From Microbacterium proteolyticum (lineage in GTDB: Bacteria; Actinomycetota; Actinomycetes; Actinomycetales; Microbacteriaceae): a stretch of DNA of 64,000 bases. The position numbers and the translations under genes were made by a program. The DNA lies in assembly GCF_029639405.1 (NCBI RefSeq), contig NZ_CP121274.1, positions 1,364,001-1,428,000 of the forward strand, in the 5' to 3' direction. A model generated the notes under the pieces. That model did no database searches. It was not told the origin of the DNA and saw only the letters and a program-made list of their open reading frames with translations. This document shows positions 48,671-57,278 of this stretch, one piece after another. Position 1 is the first letter of the stretch, and the number at the start of each line of letters is the position of its first letter.

Positions 48671-50047
48671 ATGTCGCTTCTGGTCACGAACGCACGGCTC
48701 ATCACGGTCCCCGCGGGCACCGACGACCCCGGCTACATCGAGCGCGGATACCTGCTCGTCCAGGACGGACGCATTGCCGCGATCGGCGCCGGCGACCCCG
48801 CCCCGGGGCTCACGGCCGACGAGATCCTCGACGTCGACGGCAAGTTCGTCGCCCCCGGTTTCGTCTCGTCGCACAGCCACCTGTTCACGAGCGGCTCCCG
48901 CGGACTCGGCGTCGACCAGACGCTGTACGGCTGGTGCACGTCGATGTTCAGCGTGCTCAACAACGCCTCGCCCGACCAGATCTACTGGGCGACGCTGCAC
49001 GGGTCGCTCGACTTCCTCGCCAACGGCGTGACGACCGCGTACAACTTCACCGACCCGCTGCTGCCGTGGGAGCCGATGGTCGAGGGCAAGCGCGCCGACG
49101 GCGGCGGCGTCCTGCGCGATCACGCGTGGCACACCCGCCAGGCGGATGGATGCCACGACGCAGGGCTCCGCTTCGTCGACTCCATCGCCCTGGACGCGAC
49201 CGTCGGCACCGACGACGAGATCTTCGCGCGGTTCGAGGCCTCCCTCGACCACGTCCTCGCGATGGACCCGGACATCGCGCTCGGCGCCTCGATCATGGGA
49301 CAGGTGCAGTGGTCGACCCGGCCCGACGCGGCCGAGATCGAGGTCGCCGTCATGGACCGCTTCGGCGTAACCAACCAGGCGCACTTCCTCGAGACGTACG
49401 AAGCCATCGAGCACCAGCAGACGAAGTTCCAGCTCTACAAGAACGCCGGTGCCCTGCGCCCCGGCATGATGTTCGGGCACTTCATCCAGACGACGCCCGA
49501 GATCATCGCGGATGCCGCCGCGGGCGGTGCCAGCATGTCGTGGCAGCCGGCATCCAACGGGCGTCTCGCGTCGGGCATCGCGCACGTGCCCGAGATGCTC
49601 GACCTCGGCATGAAGGTCGGCATGGGCCTGGACGACCAGGCGTGCACCGACGTCGCCGACCCCTGGCAGAACATGCGCATGGGCATGTTCATGCAGCGCG
49701 CGCGCACCCACGACCCGCTGTCGATGATGCCCGAGCGCGTGCTGCGCCTGCACACCCTCGGCGGGGCCGAGATCATGGGCGTCGACGACCGCGTGGGCAG
49801 CCTCGAGGTCGGGAAGTTCGCCGACTTCGTGGTCGTCGACCCGCGGCTTCCCGACGTCGGTCCGCTGTGGAACCCGGTGCGCAGCTACGTGCTCGCGTGC
49901 GGCCTGCGCAACCTGAAGCAGGTGTACGTCGGCGGCAAGCTCGTGAACGAGAACGGCGTCTCGACGAACCCGCTCGCCGCGGAGGCGACGCACGTGCTGC
50001 ACACGGAGCTCCCGGCGCTGGCGGACGAGTTCGGCGTCATCCTCTGA
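48671..50047 (+). CDS. Amidohydrolase of the TrzA/AtzB/SsnA type
   Basis: A 458-residue metal-dependent deaminase/hydrolase. Metal and fold motifs: GFVSSHSHLFTSGSRGLG (HxH), the NGVTTAYNFTDP segment, HFLETYE, FGHFIQTTPEII (second His), and MGLDDQACTD with the distal Asp. It ends with the GSLEVGKFADFVVVD composite-domain signature. The group includes hydroxyatrazine hydrolase, 8-oxoguanine deaminase and related N-heterocycle deaminases. No gene-specific call is safe. No ribosome-binding site precedes the ATG at 48671. Confidence 0.82.
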   Translation: MSLLVTNARLITVPAGTDDPGYIERGYLLVQDGRIAAIGAGDPAPGLTADEILDVDGKFVAPGFVSSHSHLFTSGSRGLGVDQTLYGWCTSMFSVLNNASPDQIYWATLHGSLDFLANGVTTAYNFTDPLLPWEPMVEGKRADGGGVLRDHAWHTRQADGCHDAGLRFVDSIALDATVGTDDEIFARFEASLDHVLAMDPDIALGASIMGQVQWSTRPDAAEIEVAVMDRFGVTNQAHFLETYEAIEHQQTKFQLYKNAGALRPGMMFGHFIQTTPEIIADAAAGGASMSWQPASNGRLASGIAHVPEMLDLGMKVGMGLDDQACTDVADPWQNMRMGMFMQRARTHDPLSMMPERVLRLHTLGGAEIMGVDDRVGSLEVGKFADFVVVDPRLPDVGPLWNPVRSYVLACGLRNLKQVYVGGKLVNENGVSTNPLAAEATHVLHTELPALADEFGVIL

Positions 50048-50183
50048 CACGACGTCGAGACGAGAGACGTCGAGACGAGAGGCGTCAGGACTCACGGGGG
50101 TCGGTCCCGTAACGTCGAGGGCTGAGGCTCGTCACGACGTCGTGAGGACGTGCTCTCGGACACGCACGCACGAAAGGGCCATC

Positions 50184-50999
50184 ATGACCGCACCCGACCC
50201 CGCGATCTCACCACCGGCATCCTCCGATGAGCGCTTCGCCGCGGTCACATCCGGACTGATCGCGGGAGTGAGGTCGCGCGACGACCTGGCGGGTCTCGTC
50301 CTCCTGGGCTCCGCCTCCGATGCGGGCGCACATCGTCGTGACGAGTGGTCGGACCACGACTTCTTCGTCATCGCGCAGACAGGGCGAGGCGACGCGGCAC
50401 GCGCGGACCTCACCTGGCTCCCCGACCCGCACCGCATGGTCCTCCTCGCGAGAGAAGGGGGCATCGGGTTCGTGGCGATGTACGACGACGGGCACGTCCT
50501 CGAATTCGCGCTCGCCGAGCCACCGGAACTCGCCGGGGCCGTCGCGGGTGACGCCAGCGTCGTGGTCGACTCCGACCAGGTCACGGCTCAGATCGTCGCC
50601 GCCGGTCAGCGGGAAGCGGTCGCGCGTGACGCGTTCGACCCGATCAACGAGACGAATCTCGTCCTGGTCAAGATCCTGCTGGGCATGGGACGGGTCCGGC
50701 GCGGGGAGATCCTGAACGGCGGCCAGTTCATCCGTCTCCACGCTGTCAACCACCTCGTACGCGCCATCCGAGCCCGGTACCCCGGAGCCGCACCGGAGTC
50801 GCGCGACCGTATCGACCCGACACGGAGATTCGAGCACGATTACCCACGGTGGGCCGCCGAGATCAGCGGTGCCCTCGACAAGCCGGTAGAGGAAGCGGCG
50901 CACGCCCTGTTCGTCCTCGCCTGCGACATCCTCCGACCCGGCTGGGAGGACTTCCCCGACCGCGCCGCCCGCGCGGTCGGGCGCCGTCTCGGGTGGTGA
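50184..50999 (+). CDS. Nucleotidyltransferase-domain protein
   Basis: A 271-residue protein with a Pol-beta-type nucleotidyltransferase core: GSASDAGAHRRDEWSDHDFFV gives the GS...D-x-x-SD-x-D pattern (cited in part) of the aminoglycoside 6-adenylyltransferase (AadK/Ant(6)) group. The helical C-terminal half (about 150-265) is like that of adenylyltransferases but diverged. The substrate is unknown; it need not be a resistance gene. AAAGGG precedes the ATG 50184. Confidence 0.7.
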   Translation: MTAPDPAISPPASSDERFAAVTSGLIAGVRSRDDLAGLVLLGSASDAGAHRRDEWSDHDFFVIAQTGRGDAARADLTWLPDPHRMVLLAREGGIGFVAMYDDGHVLEFALAEPPELAGAVAGDASVVVDSDQVTAQIVAAGQREAVARDAFDPINETNLVLVKILLGMGRVRRGEILNGGQFIRLHAVNHLVRAIRARYPGAAPESRDRIDPTRRFEHDYPRWAAEISGALDKPVEEAAHALFVLACDILRPGWEDFPDRAARAVGRRLGW

Positions 51000-51076
51000 C
51001 GTTCCGGCGCGCCTCGATTCGCATTCTGAGGCAGCGTGTCCGGGATACTCGACCCGGCTTGTGCGAGCCTGGGCGT

Positions 51077-51865
51077 ATGCGCACGGCGATCGCGGGTCTC
51101 GACGTCCACGTCTCGCACGACGACGTCGTCGGGCGCGACGTGCTCCTCTGGCACCACGGCTCGCCGCAGACCGGTGCGATCCTTCCGCCCGTGCAGGCGG
51201 CGGCCGACGCCCGAGGGCTGGCTGTCGTGTCGGTGGCGCGGCCGGCCTATGCGCTCTCGCCGCGCGTGCCGGGTCGGACCGTCGCCGACGTCGCTGTGGG
51301 GCTGCGTCCCGTGCTCGAGGCTTTGGGTGTGGCATCCGTCGTCTCCGTCGGGGCGTCGGGCGGCGGACCGCACGCGCTCGCGTCTGCGGCCGTGATGCCC
51401 GGGCTCGTCCGCCGCGTCGTCACGTTCGCCTCGCCCGCACCGTTCGACGGAACCGAGGAGTGGTTCGCCGGGATGCAGGCGCCGCAGGCGCTCCGCGCCG
51501 CGGCGGAGGGTGAAGTGGCGCGGCGCCGGTTCGCCGAGATCGACGAATTCGATCCGGATTCCTTCGTGGATGCCGACTACGCGGCACTGCGAGGGGAGTG
51601 GGCGTCGCTCGGCGCCGACGTCGGGGCGTCGGCCGAGTTCGGTGACGACGGGCTCATCGACGACGACCTCGCCTTCGCGCGGCCGTGGGGGTTCGATCTG
51701 GCGGATGTCACGGCATCCGTCCTGCTGGTGCAGGGCGAGCGGGACCGCGTGATCCCGCCGCGGCACGCGCGGCTGCTCTCGGAGGCGCTCCCGGACGTCG
51801 CGCTGCAGACGCACCCCGGCGACGGCCACGTCTCGGTGCTGCGGCACCTCGCGGCCGCGCTCTAG
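51077..51865 (+). CDS. Alpha/beta hydrolase
   Basis: A 262-residue hydrolase with oxyanion region LLWHHGSPQTGAIL, nucleophile SVGASGGGPHALA, acid in LLVQGERDRVIPPRHAR and histidine in HPGDGHVSVL, a complete catalytic triad. It resembles the haloperoxidase/epoxide-hydrolase-like group of small hydrolases. The ATG has no clear ribosome-binding site. It is convergent with the response-regulator gene, and its function is unassigned. Confidence 0.82.
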   Translation: MRTAIAGLDVHVSHDDVVGRDVLLWHHGSPQTGAILPPVQAAADARGLAVVSVARPAYALSPRVPGRTVADVAVGLRPVLEALGVASVVSVGASGGGPHALASAAVMPGLVRRVVTFASPAPFDGTEEWFAGMQAPQALRAAAEGEVARRRFAEIDEFDPDSFVDADYAALRGEWASLGADVGASAEFGDDGLIDDDLAFARPWGFDLADVTASVLLVQGERDRVIPPRHARLLSEALPDVALQTHPGDGHVSVLRHLAAAL

Positions 51866-51907
51866 CCGACCCGGCCCCGGCTCGCAGGACCGGACGTGCG
51901 CCGCGTC

Positions 51908-52621
51908 TCACTCCGGCGGGGCGGGAGCCAGCCGGTAGAGGATCCGTGGGCGGCCGCGGGCGCCGTACCGGTGCGCGAGGTCGATGACACCGGTCGCGAC
52001 GAGGTGCTCGAGGTAGCGCTGCGCGGTGGCGCGCGACAGTCCGCACGCGGTCGCCACCTCGGCTGCCGACACGAACGCGACCGGGTCCAGGGCCGCGCGC
52101 ACCCGCTCGAGGGTCACGGATGCCAAGCCCTTCGGTCGCGCCTCCGGTGCGGTGCGCGTCGGCACGCGCACGGTTCCGGTGCCGAGCAGACGGTCGATAT
52201 CGCCCTGGCTGAGAGCGCGGTCGCGGTCGGCATCCGCTCTCTCGCTCCGTTCGACGCGGTACGCCTCGAGCCTCCGGCGGAGCGTGTCCGCCGTGAACGG
52301 TTTGACGAGGTAGCCGACGACGTGGGCGGCGAGCGCCTGCCGCACGGTGACCTGGTCCTGCGATGAGCTGATGACGAGCACGTCGACCGCCCCGGCGCCG
52401 AGGGTCCGGAGTCGGTGCAGCACCTCGACACCGCTGATGTCGGGGAGGCGCATGTCGAGCAGCACGAGGTCGATGCCCGCCTGCGCCGAAGCGATCGCCC
52501 CCGCCCCGTCCGCCGCGGAGCCGACGACCGCGAAGCCCGGCACCTCGGCGACGTAGCGGCCGTGCAGCGCACGGGCTGCGGCGTCGTCGTCGACGACGAG
52601 GACGCGGATCCGGTCGGTCAT
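51908..52621 (-). CDS. Response regulator, CitB/DcuR family
   Basis: A 237-residue two-component regulator. The receiver domain has VVDDD (acidic pocket), phosphoacceptor Asp in LLDMRLPDISGVEV, ISSSQD and VGYLVKPF. After a linker with LGTGTVRVPTR, the C-terminal helix-turn-helix (FVSAAEVATACGLSRATAQRYL in part) is followed by a RGRPRILYRL tail. It probably controls the divergent tctCBA operon. Its ATG overlaps the kinase stop, so the pair is co-translated. Confidence 0.88.
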   Translation of the reverse strand: MTDRIRVLVVDDDAAARALHGRYVAEVPGFAVVGSAADGAGAIASAQAGIDLVLLDMRLPDISGVEVLHRLRTLGAGAVDVLVISSSQDQVTVRQALAAHVVGYLVKPFTADTLRRRLEAYRVERSERADADRDRALSQGDIDRLLGTGTVRVPTRTAPEARPKGLASVTLERVRAALDPVAFVSAAEVATACGLSRATAQRYLEHLVATGVIDLAHRYGARGRPRILYRLAPAPPE

Positions 52622-53898
52622 CGCGGCGCCGCCATGTCGAACTCGAACCTCGTCCCGCCCCACGCCGACCGGGTGACGAGGATCTCGCCGCCGCGCTCGG
52701 TCACCGCCCGCCGGACGACGGCGAGCCCGATGCCGCGGCCCGTCCCGGTGAGGTCGGGCTTGGAGGTGTACCCGAGCGTGAACGCGTGCTCGACGTCGCG
52801 CGGATCGATCCCCGGGCCGTCGTCGTCGACCGAGCCGTGCAGGACGTCCCCCACGAGGTCGAGGCTGCACCGGACGCGCGTCGCGCCCGCCTCGGCGGCG
52901 TTGCGGCACAGGTTCACCAGCACGAGCACGACAGTCTCGTCGATCGCGATGTCCCGGTCGATCCGCACCTCCAGACGCGCCCCGAGTGACGAGACCTCGC
53001 TGCGCAGCGCCTCGATGCTCGCGCTGACGACCGAGGCATCCAGTCGGCTGTCGGAGGGTTCGCGGGGAGTGAGTCCGGGCAGCGCGTCGGAGATGTAGGT
53101 CAGGGCGTCGCGGGTGTCGCCGTGCGAGATGAGGCCGTGCAGCACGTGCAGGCGCGTGCCGAACTCGTGCGCCTGCTCGCGCAGCGCCACCATCGTGCGG
53201 GCCGTCCGCTCCTGCTCGGCGGCGAGGTCGTCCAGCCGCCGGAAGCGTCGCTCGATCGCCGCGGCCAGCAGCGACGACGCGATCGTTCCGATGACGAGCG
53301 CGCCGAGCGCCCACGGCAGGAGGTCGCCGAGCGCGTCGTCGCGGTCGGACAGGATGCTCGACTCCAGCACCCCGACGGCCACCATCCCCACGACGGTTTC
53401 CCCGTCGCGCACGGGTACCTTCGCGCGCAACGAGCTGCCCGAGGGGCCCGTCTCGGTGCCGAGGAACGGCACCCCCGCCAGCACGCTCGCGTTGGCGGTC
53501 TCGACCTGGCGTCCGCGTTGGGCGCTCGCCGGGTGGGTGATGCGGACACCCTCGTCGTCCGTGATCACGACGTAGAACACCCCGGTCGTGCGCTCGATCA
53601 GGTCGGCCAGCGGCTGCAGCGTCGCCGTGGCGCCGGTGAGGGCGGCGGCATCCGCGAGCCGTTCCGGCGTGCCGACGGACGACACGGATGCCACGGTGTC
53701 GCGGACGTCGTCGAGCTCGGCGAGGCTCGCCGCGACGTCGTACACGCGCTCGGCGGTGTCGTCGCGGATGTGGCGCTCCTGCACCGACGCGGCGATGAAG
53801 GTCGTGACGCCGACGGCGGTCAGCACGATGAGGCTCGGCAGCACGATGAGCGCGCGACGGACGCCACGGGTGCGGGCCGCGGGGGCGGTGTCGGACAT
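52618..53898 (-). CDS. Sensor histidine kinase, CitA/DcuS family
   Basis: A 426-residue membrane kinase. TM1 is at about 15-37, an extracytoplasmic Cache/PAS-like ligand domain spans about 40-185, and TM2 is at about 190-212. The HxHEF-type phosphoacceptor region (REQAHEFGTRLHVLHGLI), N-box NLCRNAAEAG and ATP-lid motifs DDGPGIDP and GTGRGIGL follow. Family members sense citrate, C4-dicarboxylates or related acids. Placement opposite tctCBA implies the ligand is the Tct substrate. The ATG 53898 has GAAAGAA upstream. Confidence 0.88.
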   Translation of the reverse strand: MSDTAPAARTRGVRRALIVLPSLIVLTAVGVTTFIAASVQERHIRDDTAERVYDVAASLAELDDVRDTVASVSSVGTPERLADAAALTGATATLQPLADLIERTTGVFYVVITDDEGVRITHPASAQRGRQVETANASVLAGVPFLGTETGPSGSSLRAKVPVRDGETVVGMVAVGVLESSILSDRDDALGDLLPWALGALVIGTIASSLLAAAIERRFRRLDDLAAEQERTARTMVALREQAHEFGTRLHVLHGLISHGDTRDALTYISDALPGLTPREPSDSRLDASVVSASIEALRSEVSSLGARLEVRIDRDIAIDETVVLVLVNLCRNAAEAGATRVRCSLDLVGDVLHGSVDDDGPGIDPRDVEHAFTLGYTSKPDLTGTGRGIGLAVVRRAVTERGGEILVTRSAWGGTRFEFDMAAPR

Positions 53899-53902
53899 GG
53901 GG

Positions 53903-53986
53903 GTGACATTCTTTCGCGCGCAATATGAGCACAAATCGACCGGGGGGTGCGTCGCACTCCCGCCCCTGCGAGCGTCGTCACATTCT
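53903..53986. promoter_or_regulatory. Two GTSACATTCT direct repeats, helically phased
   Basis: GTGACATTCT (53903-53912) and GTCACATTCT (53977-53986) are 74 bp apart, about seven DNA turns, in the 121-bp region between the kinase gene and tctC. They are candidates for binding by the CitB-type regulator at both divergent promoters. Confidence 0.4.
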
Positions 53987-54019
53987 GCGAAACGACGACG
54001 TTCGCAAGGAGGAGCTGTG

Positions 54020-55054
54020 ATGACGGAGCTTACGCCTCCCGCTGTCCGCGACCATGCCGCGGACGGTCCCCCCGGCCGCCGCCGATGGGTCGGCCGCACG
54101 ATCGGCGGCATCGTCGGCGTCGCGGCCATCGCGACCGCCGCGTACGGATCGATCACTTCCGCCGCCGCGGGCGACGACATCCACGCGTCGATGACGATCA
54201 TCGCCCCCGCCGCCGCGGGAGGCGGCTGGGACGGTGTCGCGCGCGAGCTGCAGCAGGCCCAGAAGGCGAATGGGCTGGTGAACAACGTCCAGGTGGTGAA
54301 CATGCCGGGCGCCGGCGGCACGATCGCCCTCGGCAACGTGTCGGTGCTGAACGGCCAGGCCAACAACCTCCTCGTCGGGGGAACGGGTCTCCTCGCCGCG
54401 ACCGTGCAGTTCAACTCGGCGGCGACCCTCGATGACGTGACCCCCCTCGCGGTCATGGTCGAGGAGTACGACGTCATCGTCGTGCCGGCGAACTCGCCGT
54501 TCCAGACGCTCGACGACCTCGTGCAGGCGTGGAAGGCCGACCCCAAGGCCCTGCCCTGGACCGGCGGCGGGTCGTTCGACCAGCTCGTCGTCGCGGAGCT
54601 GGCGCTCGCCGCCGGCATCCCGCCCGTCGACATGACCTACATCTCGTCCGACGGTGGAGGCGAGGCGATCCAGGCGCTGCTGAACGGTACCGCGCAGGCC
54701 GCCGCGGGCGGTTACCCCGACAACATCGACCAGATCGAGTCGGGGCGTCTGCGCGCCCTCGCGCTGGTCGCCGAACAGCCCCTCGAGGGCGTCGACATCC
54801 CGACCGCGATCGACCAGGGCTACGACATGAAGCTCACGAACTGGCGCATGCTCGCCGCCCCGAGCGGACTGAGCGGCGAGCAGGTCGACAGCCTGACGCA
54901 GCTCGTCCTCGATTCGACCGCGACCCCGGAGTGGGCCGACGCGCGCGAGCGCTACCACTGGACCGAACGTCTCATCACCGGTGACGACCTCACGGCGTTC
55001 CTCGCCGAGGAGCGGGCGCGCATCGAGCGACTGTACGAGGAGATGGGCCTGTGA
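54020..55054 (+). CDS. tctC: Tripartite tricarboxylate transporter receptor TctC
   Basis: A 344-residue periplasmic-type receptor of the Bug/TctC family. Residues 20-50 form a signal with several arginines (RRRWVGR) and a hydrophobic core, and no lipobox. The mature part has ITIIAP-like MTIIAPAAAGGGWDGVAREL (in part), VNMPGAGGTIALG and YISSDGGGEAIQALLNG. It binds a carboxylic acid for the TctAB membrane pair. An AAGGAGG lies before the ATG. It heads tctCBA, divergent from its two-component system. Confidence 0.88.
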   Translation: MTELTPPAVRDHAADGPPGRRRWVGRTIGGIVGVAAIATAAYGSITSAAAGDDIHASMTIIAPAAAGGGWDGVARELQQAQKANGLVNNVQVVNMPGAGGTIALGNVSVLNGQANNLLVGGTGLLAATVQFNSAATLDDVTPLAVMVEEYDVIVVPANSPFQTLDDLVQAWKADPKALPWTGGGSFDQLVVAELALAAGIPPVDMTYISSDGGGEAIQALLNGTAQAAAGGYPDNIDQIESGRLRALALVAEQPLEGVDIPTAIDQGYDMKLTNWRMLAAPSGLSGEQVDSLTQLVLDSTATPEWADARERYHWTERLITGDDLTAFLAEERARIERLYEEMGL

Positions 55055-55686
55055 TGCCGTCGAACAACCCCACCTCCGTCTCGGCGGTCGTGGGCGACAA
55101 GTTGCGGTTCCGTCGCGGACGCGGTGCGTCCGGCATCGCCAAGGCGCTGGTCATGCCGATGGTGCTCGCGGCGTTCGCGACGTACCTCGTCTACGGCATC
55201 GTGACGATGAGGGTGCCCGCCTCCGCGGCGTTCCCCGGGCCGCAGTTCTTCCCCGGGATCATCGCCGCGGGCCTGTACGTCTTCGCCGTGATCCTCGGGA
55301 TCGCCGCCGTGCGGTCGCTGGGCGAGAACCCGACGATGGATGCCACGACCCCCGGCGCCGGTGAGGCCCCCGCCACCCCCGCCACCGCTGCCTCCGTGGA
55401 GGTCCCTGCGGGGGCCGACGCCACAGCCGAGCGCGCGGTCGGCGTCGACTGGCGGTCCTTCGCGTGGGTCGTGGGGCCGTTCCTGATCTTCGCGTTCCTC
55501 CTCGGCATCCTGGGCTGGATCATCGCCGCGGCCCTGCTGTTCGCCGGGATCGCGCGCGGCTTCGGGCACGCGCGGCCGCTGTTCGCGCTGTTCGTCGGTC
55601 TGACGATCAGCTCCCTCACCTACATCGCGTTCGACATGGGGCTGGGACTCTCCCTGCCCTCCGGCATCCTGGGATGGGCTTTCTGA
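55054..55686 (+). CDS. tctB: Tripartite tricarboxylate transporter small subunit TctB
   Basis: A 210-residue membrane protein with about four helices, the usual size and layout for TctB. AFPGPQFFPGIIAAGL is the family signature, and a Pro/Ala/Thr-rich cytoplasmic linker (about 95-130) precedes the second pair of helices. Its ATG overlaps the tctC stop (TGATG), and tctA follows after one base. It forms the complex with TctA and depends on TctC for substrate. Confidence 0.83.
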   Translation: MPSNNPTSVSAVVGDKLRFRRGRGASGIAKALVMPMVLAAFATYLVYGIVTMRVPASAAFPGPQFFPGIIAAGLYVFAVILGIAAVRSLGENPTMDATTPGAGEAPATPATAASVEVPAGADATAERAVGVDWRSFAWVVGPFLIFAFLLGILGWIIAAALLFAGIARGFGHARPLFALFVGLTISSLTYIAFDMGLGLSLPSGILGWAF

Positions 55687-55687
55687 C

Positions 55688-57232
55688 ATGGACGTTCTCG
55701 CTCTCCTCGGCGAAGGCTTCGCCGGTGCCCTCACGTGGCAGAACCTCATCTGGGTGCTCGTGGGCTGCGTGCTCGGGACCGCCGTCGGCGTCATGCCGGG
55801 CCTGGGCTCGTCGATGGCGGTGGCGCTCCTGCTGCCGGTGACGTTCTCGCTCGACCCGACCGCGGCGTTCATCATGTTCTCGGGCGTGTACTTCGGCGGG
55901 CTGTTCGGCGATTCCATCACCGGCATCCTGCTGAACACCCCGGGCCAGGCCTCCGCGATCGCCTCGACGTTCGAGGGGCACAAGATGGCCCTCAACGGAC
56001 GCGCGGCGCAGGCCCTCGCGACCGCCGCGATCGGCGCGTTCATCGGCGGCATCATCGCGTCGGTGCTGCTGGTGTTCTTCGCGCCGCTGCTGGCCGATCT
56101 CTCGAGCAGTTTCGGACCCGCCGAGTTCTTCGCCCTGGCGATCTTCGCCTTCGCCGCGACGTCGTCGGTCGTGACCGACAACGCCGTGAAGGGTCTCGCG
56201 TCGCTGTTCCTCGGTCTCGGGATCGCGGTCATCGGCATCGACGGCGTCTCGGGCGCGCCCCGCTTCACGCTGGACTCGCCGAACCTCTTCGACGGCATCT
56301 CGCTCATCACCGTGACCGTCGGCATCCTGGCTCTCGGCGAAGTCATCTACGTCGCCTGTCTCGAGCAGCACATTTCCGGGAAGACGATGATCCGCCCGAC
56401 CGGACGCCCGTGGCTCTCGCGCAGGGAACTCGCCGAGGCCACCCCGGCGTGGCTCCGCGGCACCGCGATCGGTCTGCCGTTCGGCGTCATCCCGGCGGGC
56501 GGCTCGGAGATCCCGACGTTCCTCGCCTACGGCATCGAGAAGCGACTGGATGCCAGACGGCGGACGCCGAAGTTCGGCACCGGGGCGATCCGCGGCCTCG
56601 CGGCGCCGGAGGCCGCGGGCAACTCCACGACGGGCATGGCGATGGGTTCGCTGCTCGCGCTGGGTCTGCCGGTGTCGGCCACGGCGGCGATCATGCTCGC
56701 CGCGTTCCGCCAGTACGGCCTGCAGCCGGGGCCGCTGCTGTTCGAGCGGGCTCCCGACCTGGTGTGGGCGCTCATCGCGAGCTTCTTCCTCGCGATGGTG
56801 GTGCTCCTGATCCTGAACCTGCCGTTCGCGATGCTGTGGGCCAAGCTCCTCGTCATCCCGCGCCCGTACCTGTATGCCTCGATCGCCGTGTTCAGCGGAC
56901 TCGGCATCTACGCGACCTCGGGCGCGACGTTCGACCTCCTCATGCTGCTCGGCGTCGGGCTCCTCGGGTTCCTCCTCCGGACGAACGACTACCCCCTCGC
57001 CCCGCTCATCATCGGCATGGTCCTCGGTCCCCTCGCGGAGACGAGCCTGCGGGATGCCGCGATGAGCGCCAACGGCGACCTCACGACTCTCGTGCAGAGC
57101 CCCATCGCCCTGGCGATCTACGCGGTGCTCGCGGTGGTCCTGGCCTTCGCAGTTCGCAACCGTGTCATCGCGCGCCGCGCCGCCGCGGCCCCCGCCGCCC
57201 GGCCGGAGCCCGCGGACGTCGACGCGCGCTGA
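55688..57232 (+). CDS. tctA: Tripartite tricarboxylate transporter large subunit TctA
   Basis: A 514-residue permease with about twelve helices. Diagnostic motifs are VGVMPGLGSSMAVALLLP, GVYFGGLFGDSITGILLNTPG (in part), the FGVIPAGGSEIPTFLAYG stretch and the APEAAGNSTTG motif. The C-terminal 25 residues are polar and Ala/Pro-rich. It couples uptake of citrate or another tricarboxylate to ion gradients. The gene ends at a hairpin facing the convergent MFS gene. Confidence 0.92.
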   Translation: MDVLALLGEGFAGALTWQNLIWVLVGCVLGTAVGVMPGLGSSMAVALLLPVTFSLDPTAAFIMFSGVYFGGLFGDSITGILLNTPGQASAIASTFEGHKMALNGRAAQALATAAIGAFIGGIIASVLLVFFAPLLADLSSSFGPAEFFALAIFAFAATSSVVTDNAVKGLASLFLGLGIAVIGIDGVSGAPRFTLDSPNLFDGISLITVTVGILALGEVIYVACLEQHISGKTMIRPTGRPWLSRRELAEATPAWLRGTAIGLPFGVIPAGGSEIPTFLAYGIEKRLDARRRTPKFGTGAIRGLAAPEAAGNSTTGMAMGSLLALGLPVSATAAIMLAAFRQYGLQPGPLLFERAPDLVWALIASFFLAMVVLLILNLPFAMLWAKLLVIPRPYLYASIAVFSGLGIYATSGATFDLLMLLGVGLLGFLLRTNDYPLAPLIIGMVLGPLAETSLRDAAMSANGDLTTLVQSPIALAIYAVLAVVLAFAVRNRVIARRAAAAPAARPEPADVDAR

Positions 57233-57238
57233 CGGGCG

Positions 57239-57266
57239 GTCCCGGCGCTCTCGTCGGCGCCGGGAC
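57239..57266. terminator. Bidirectional hairpin between tctA and MFS gene
   Basis: Perfect 10-bp stem GTCCCGGCGC (57239-57248) and GCGCCGGGAC (57257-57266) with an 8-nt loop in the 46-bp gap between convergent genes. The stem extends further with a one-base bulge. Confidence 0.75.
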
Positions 57267-57278
57267 GCCCGTTCGCCC

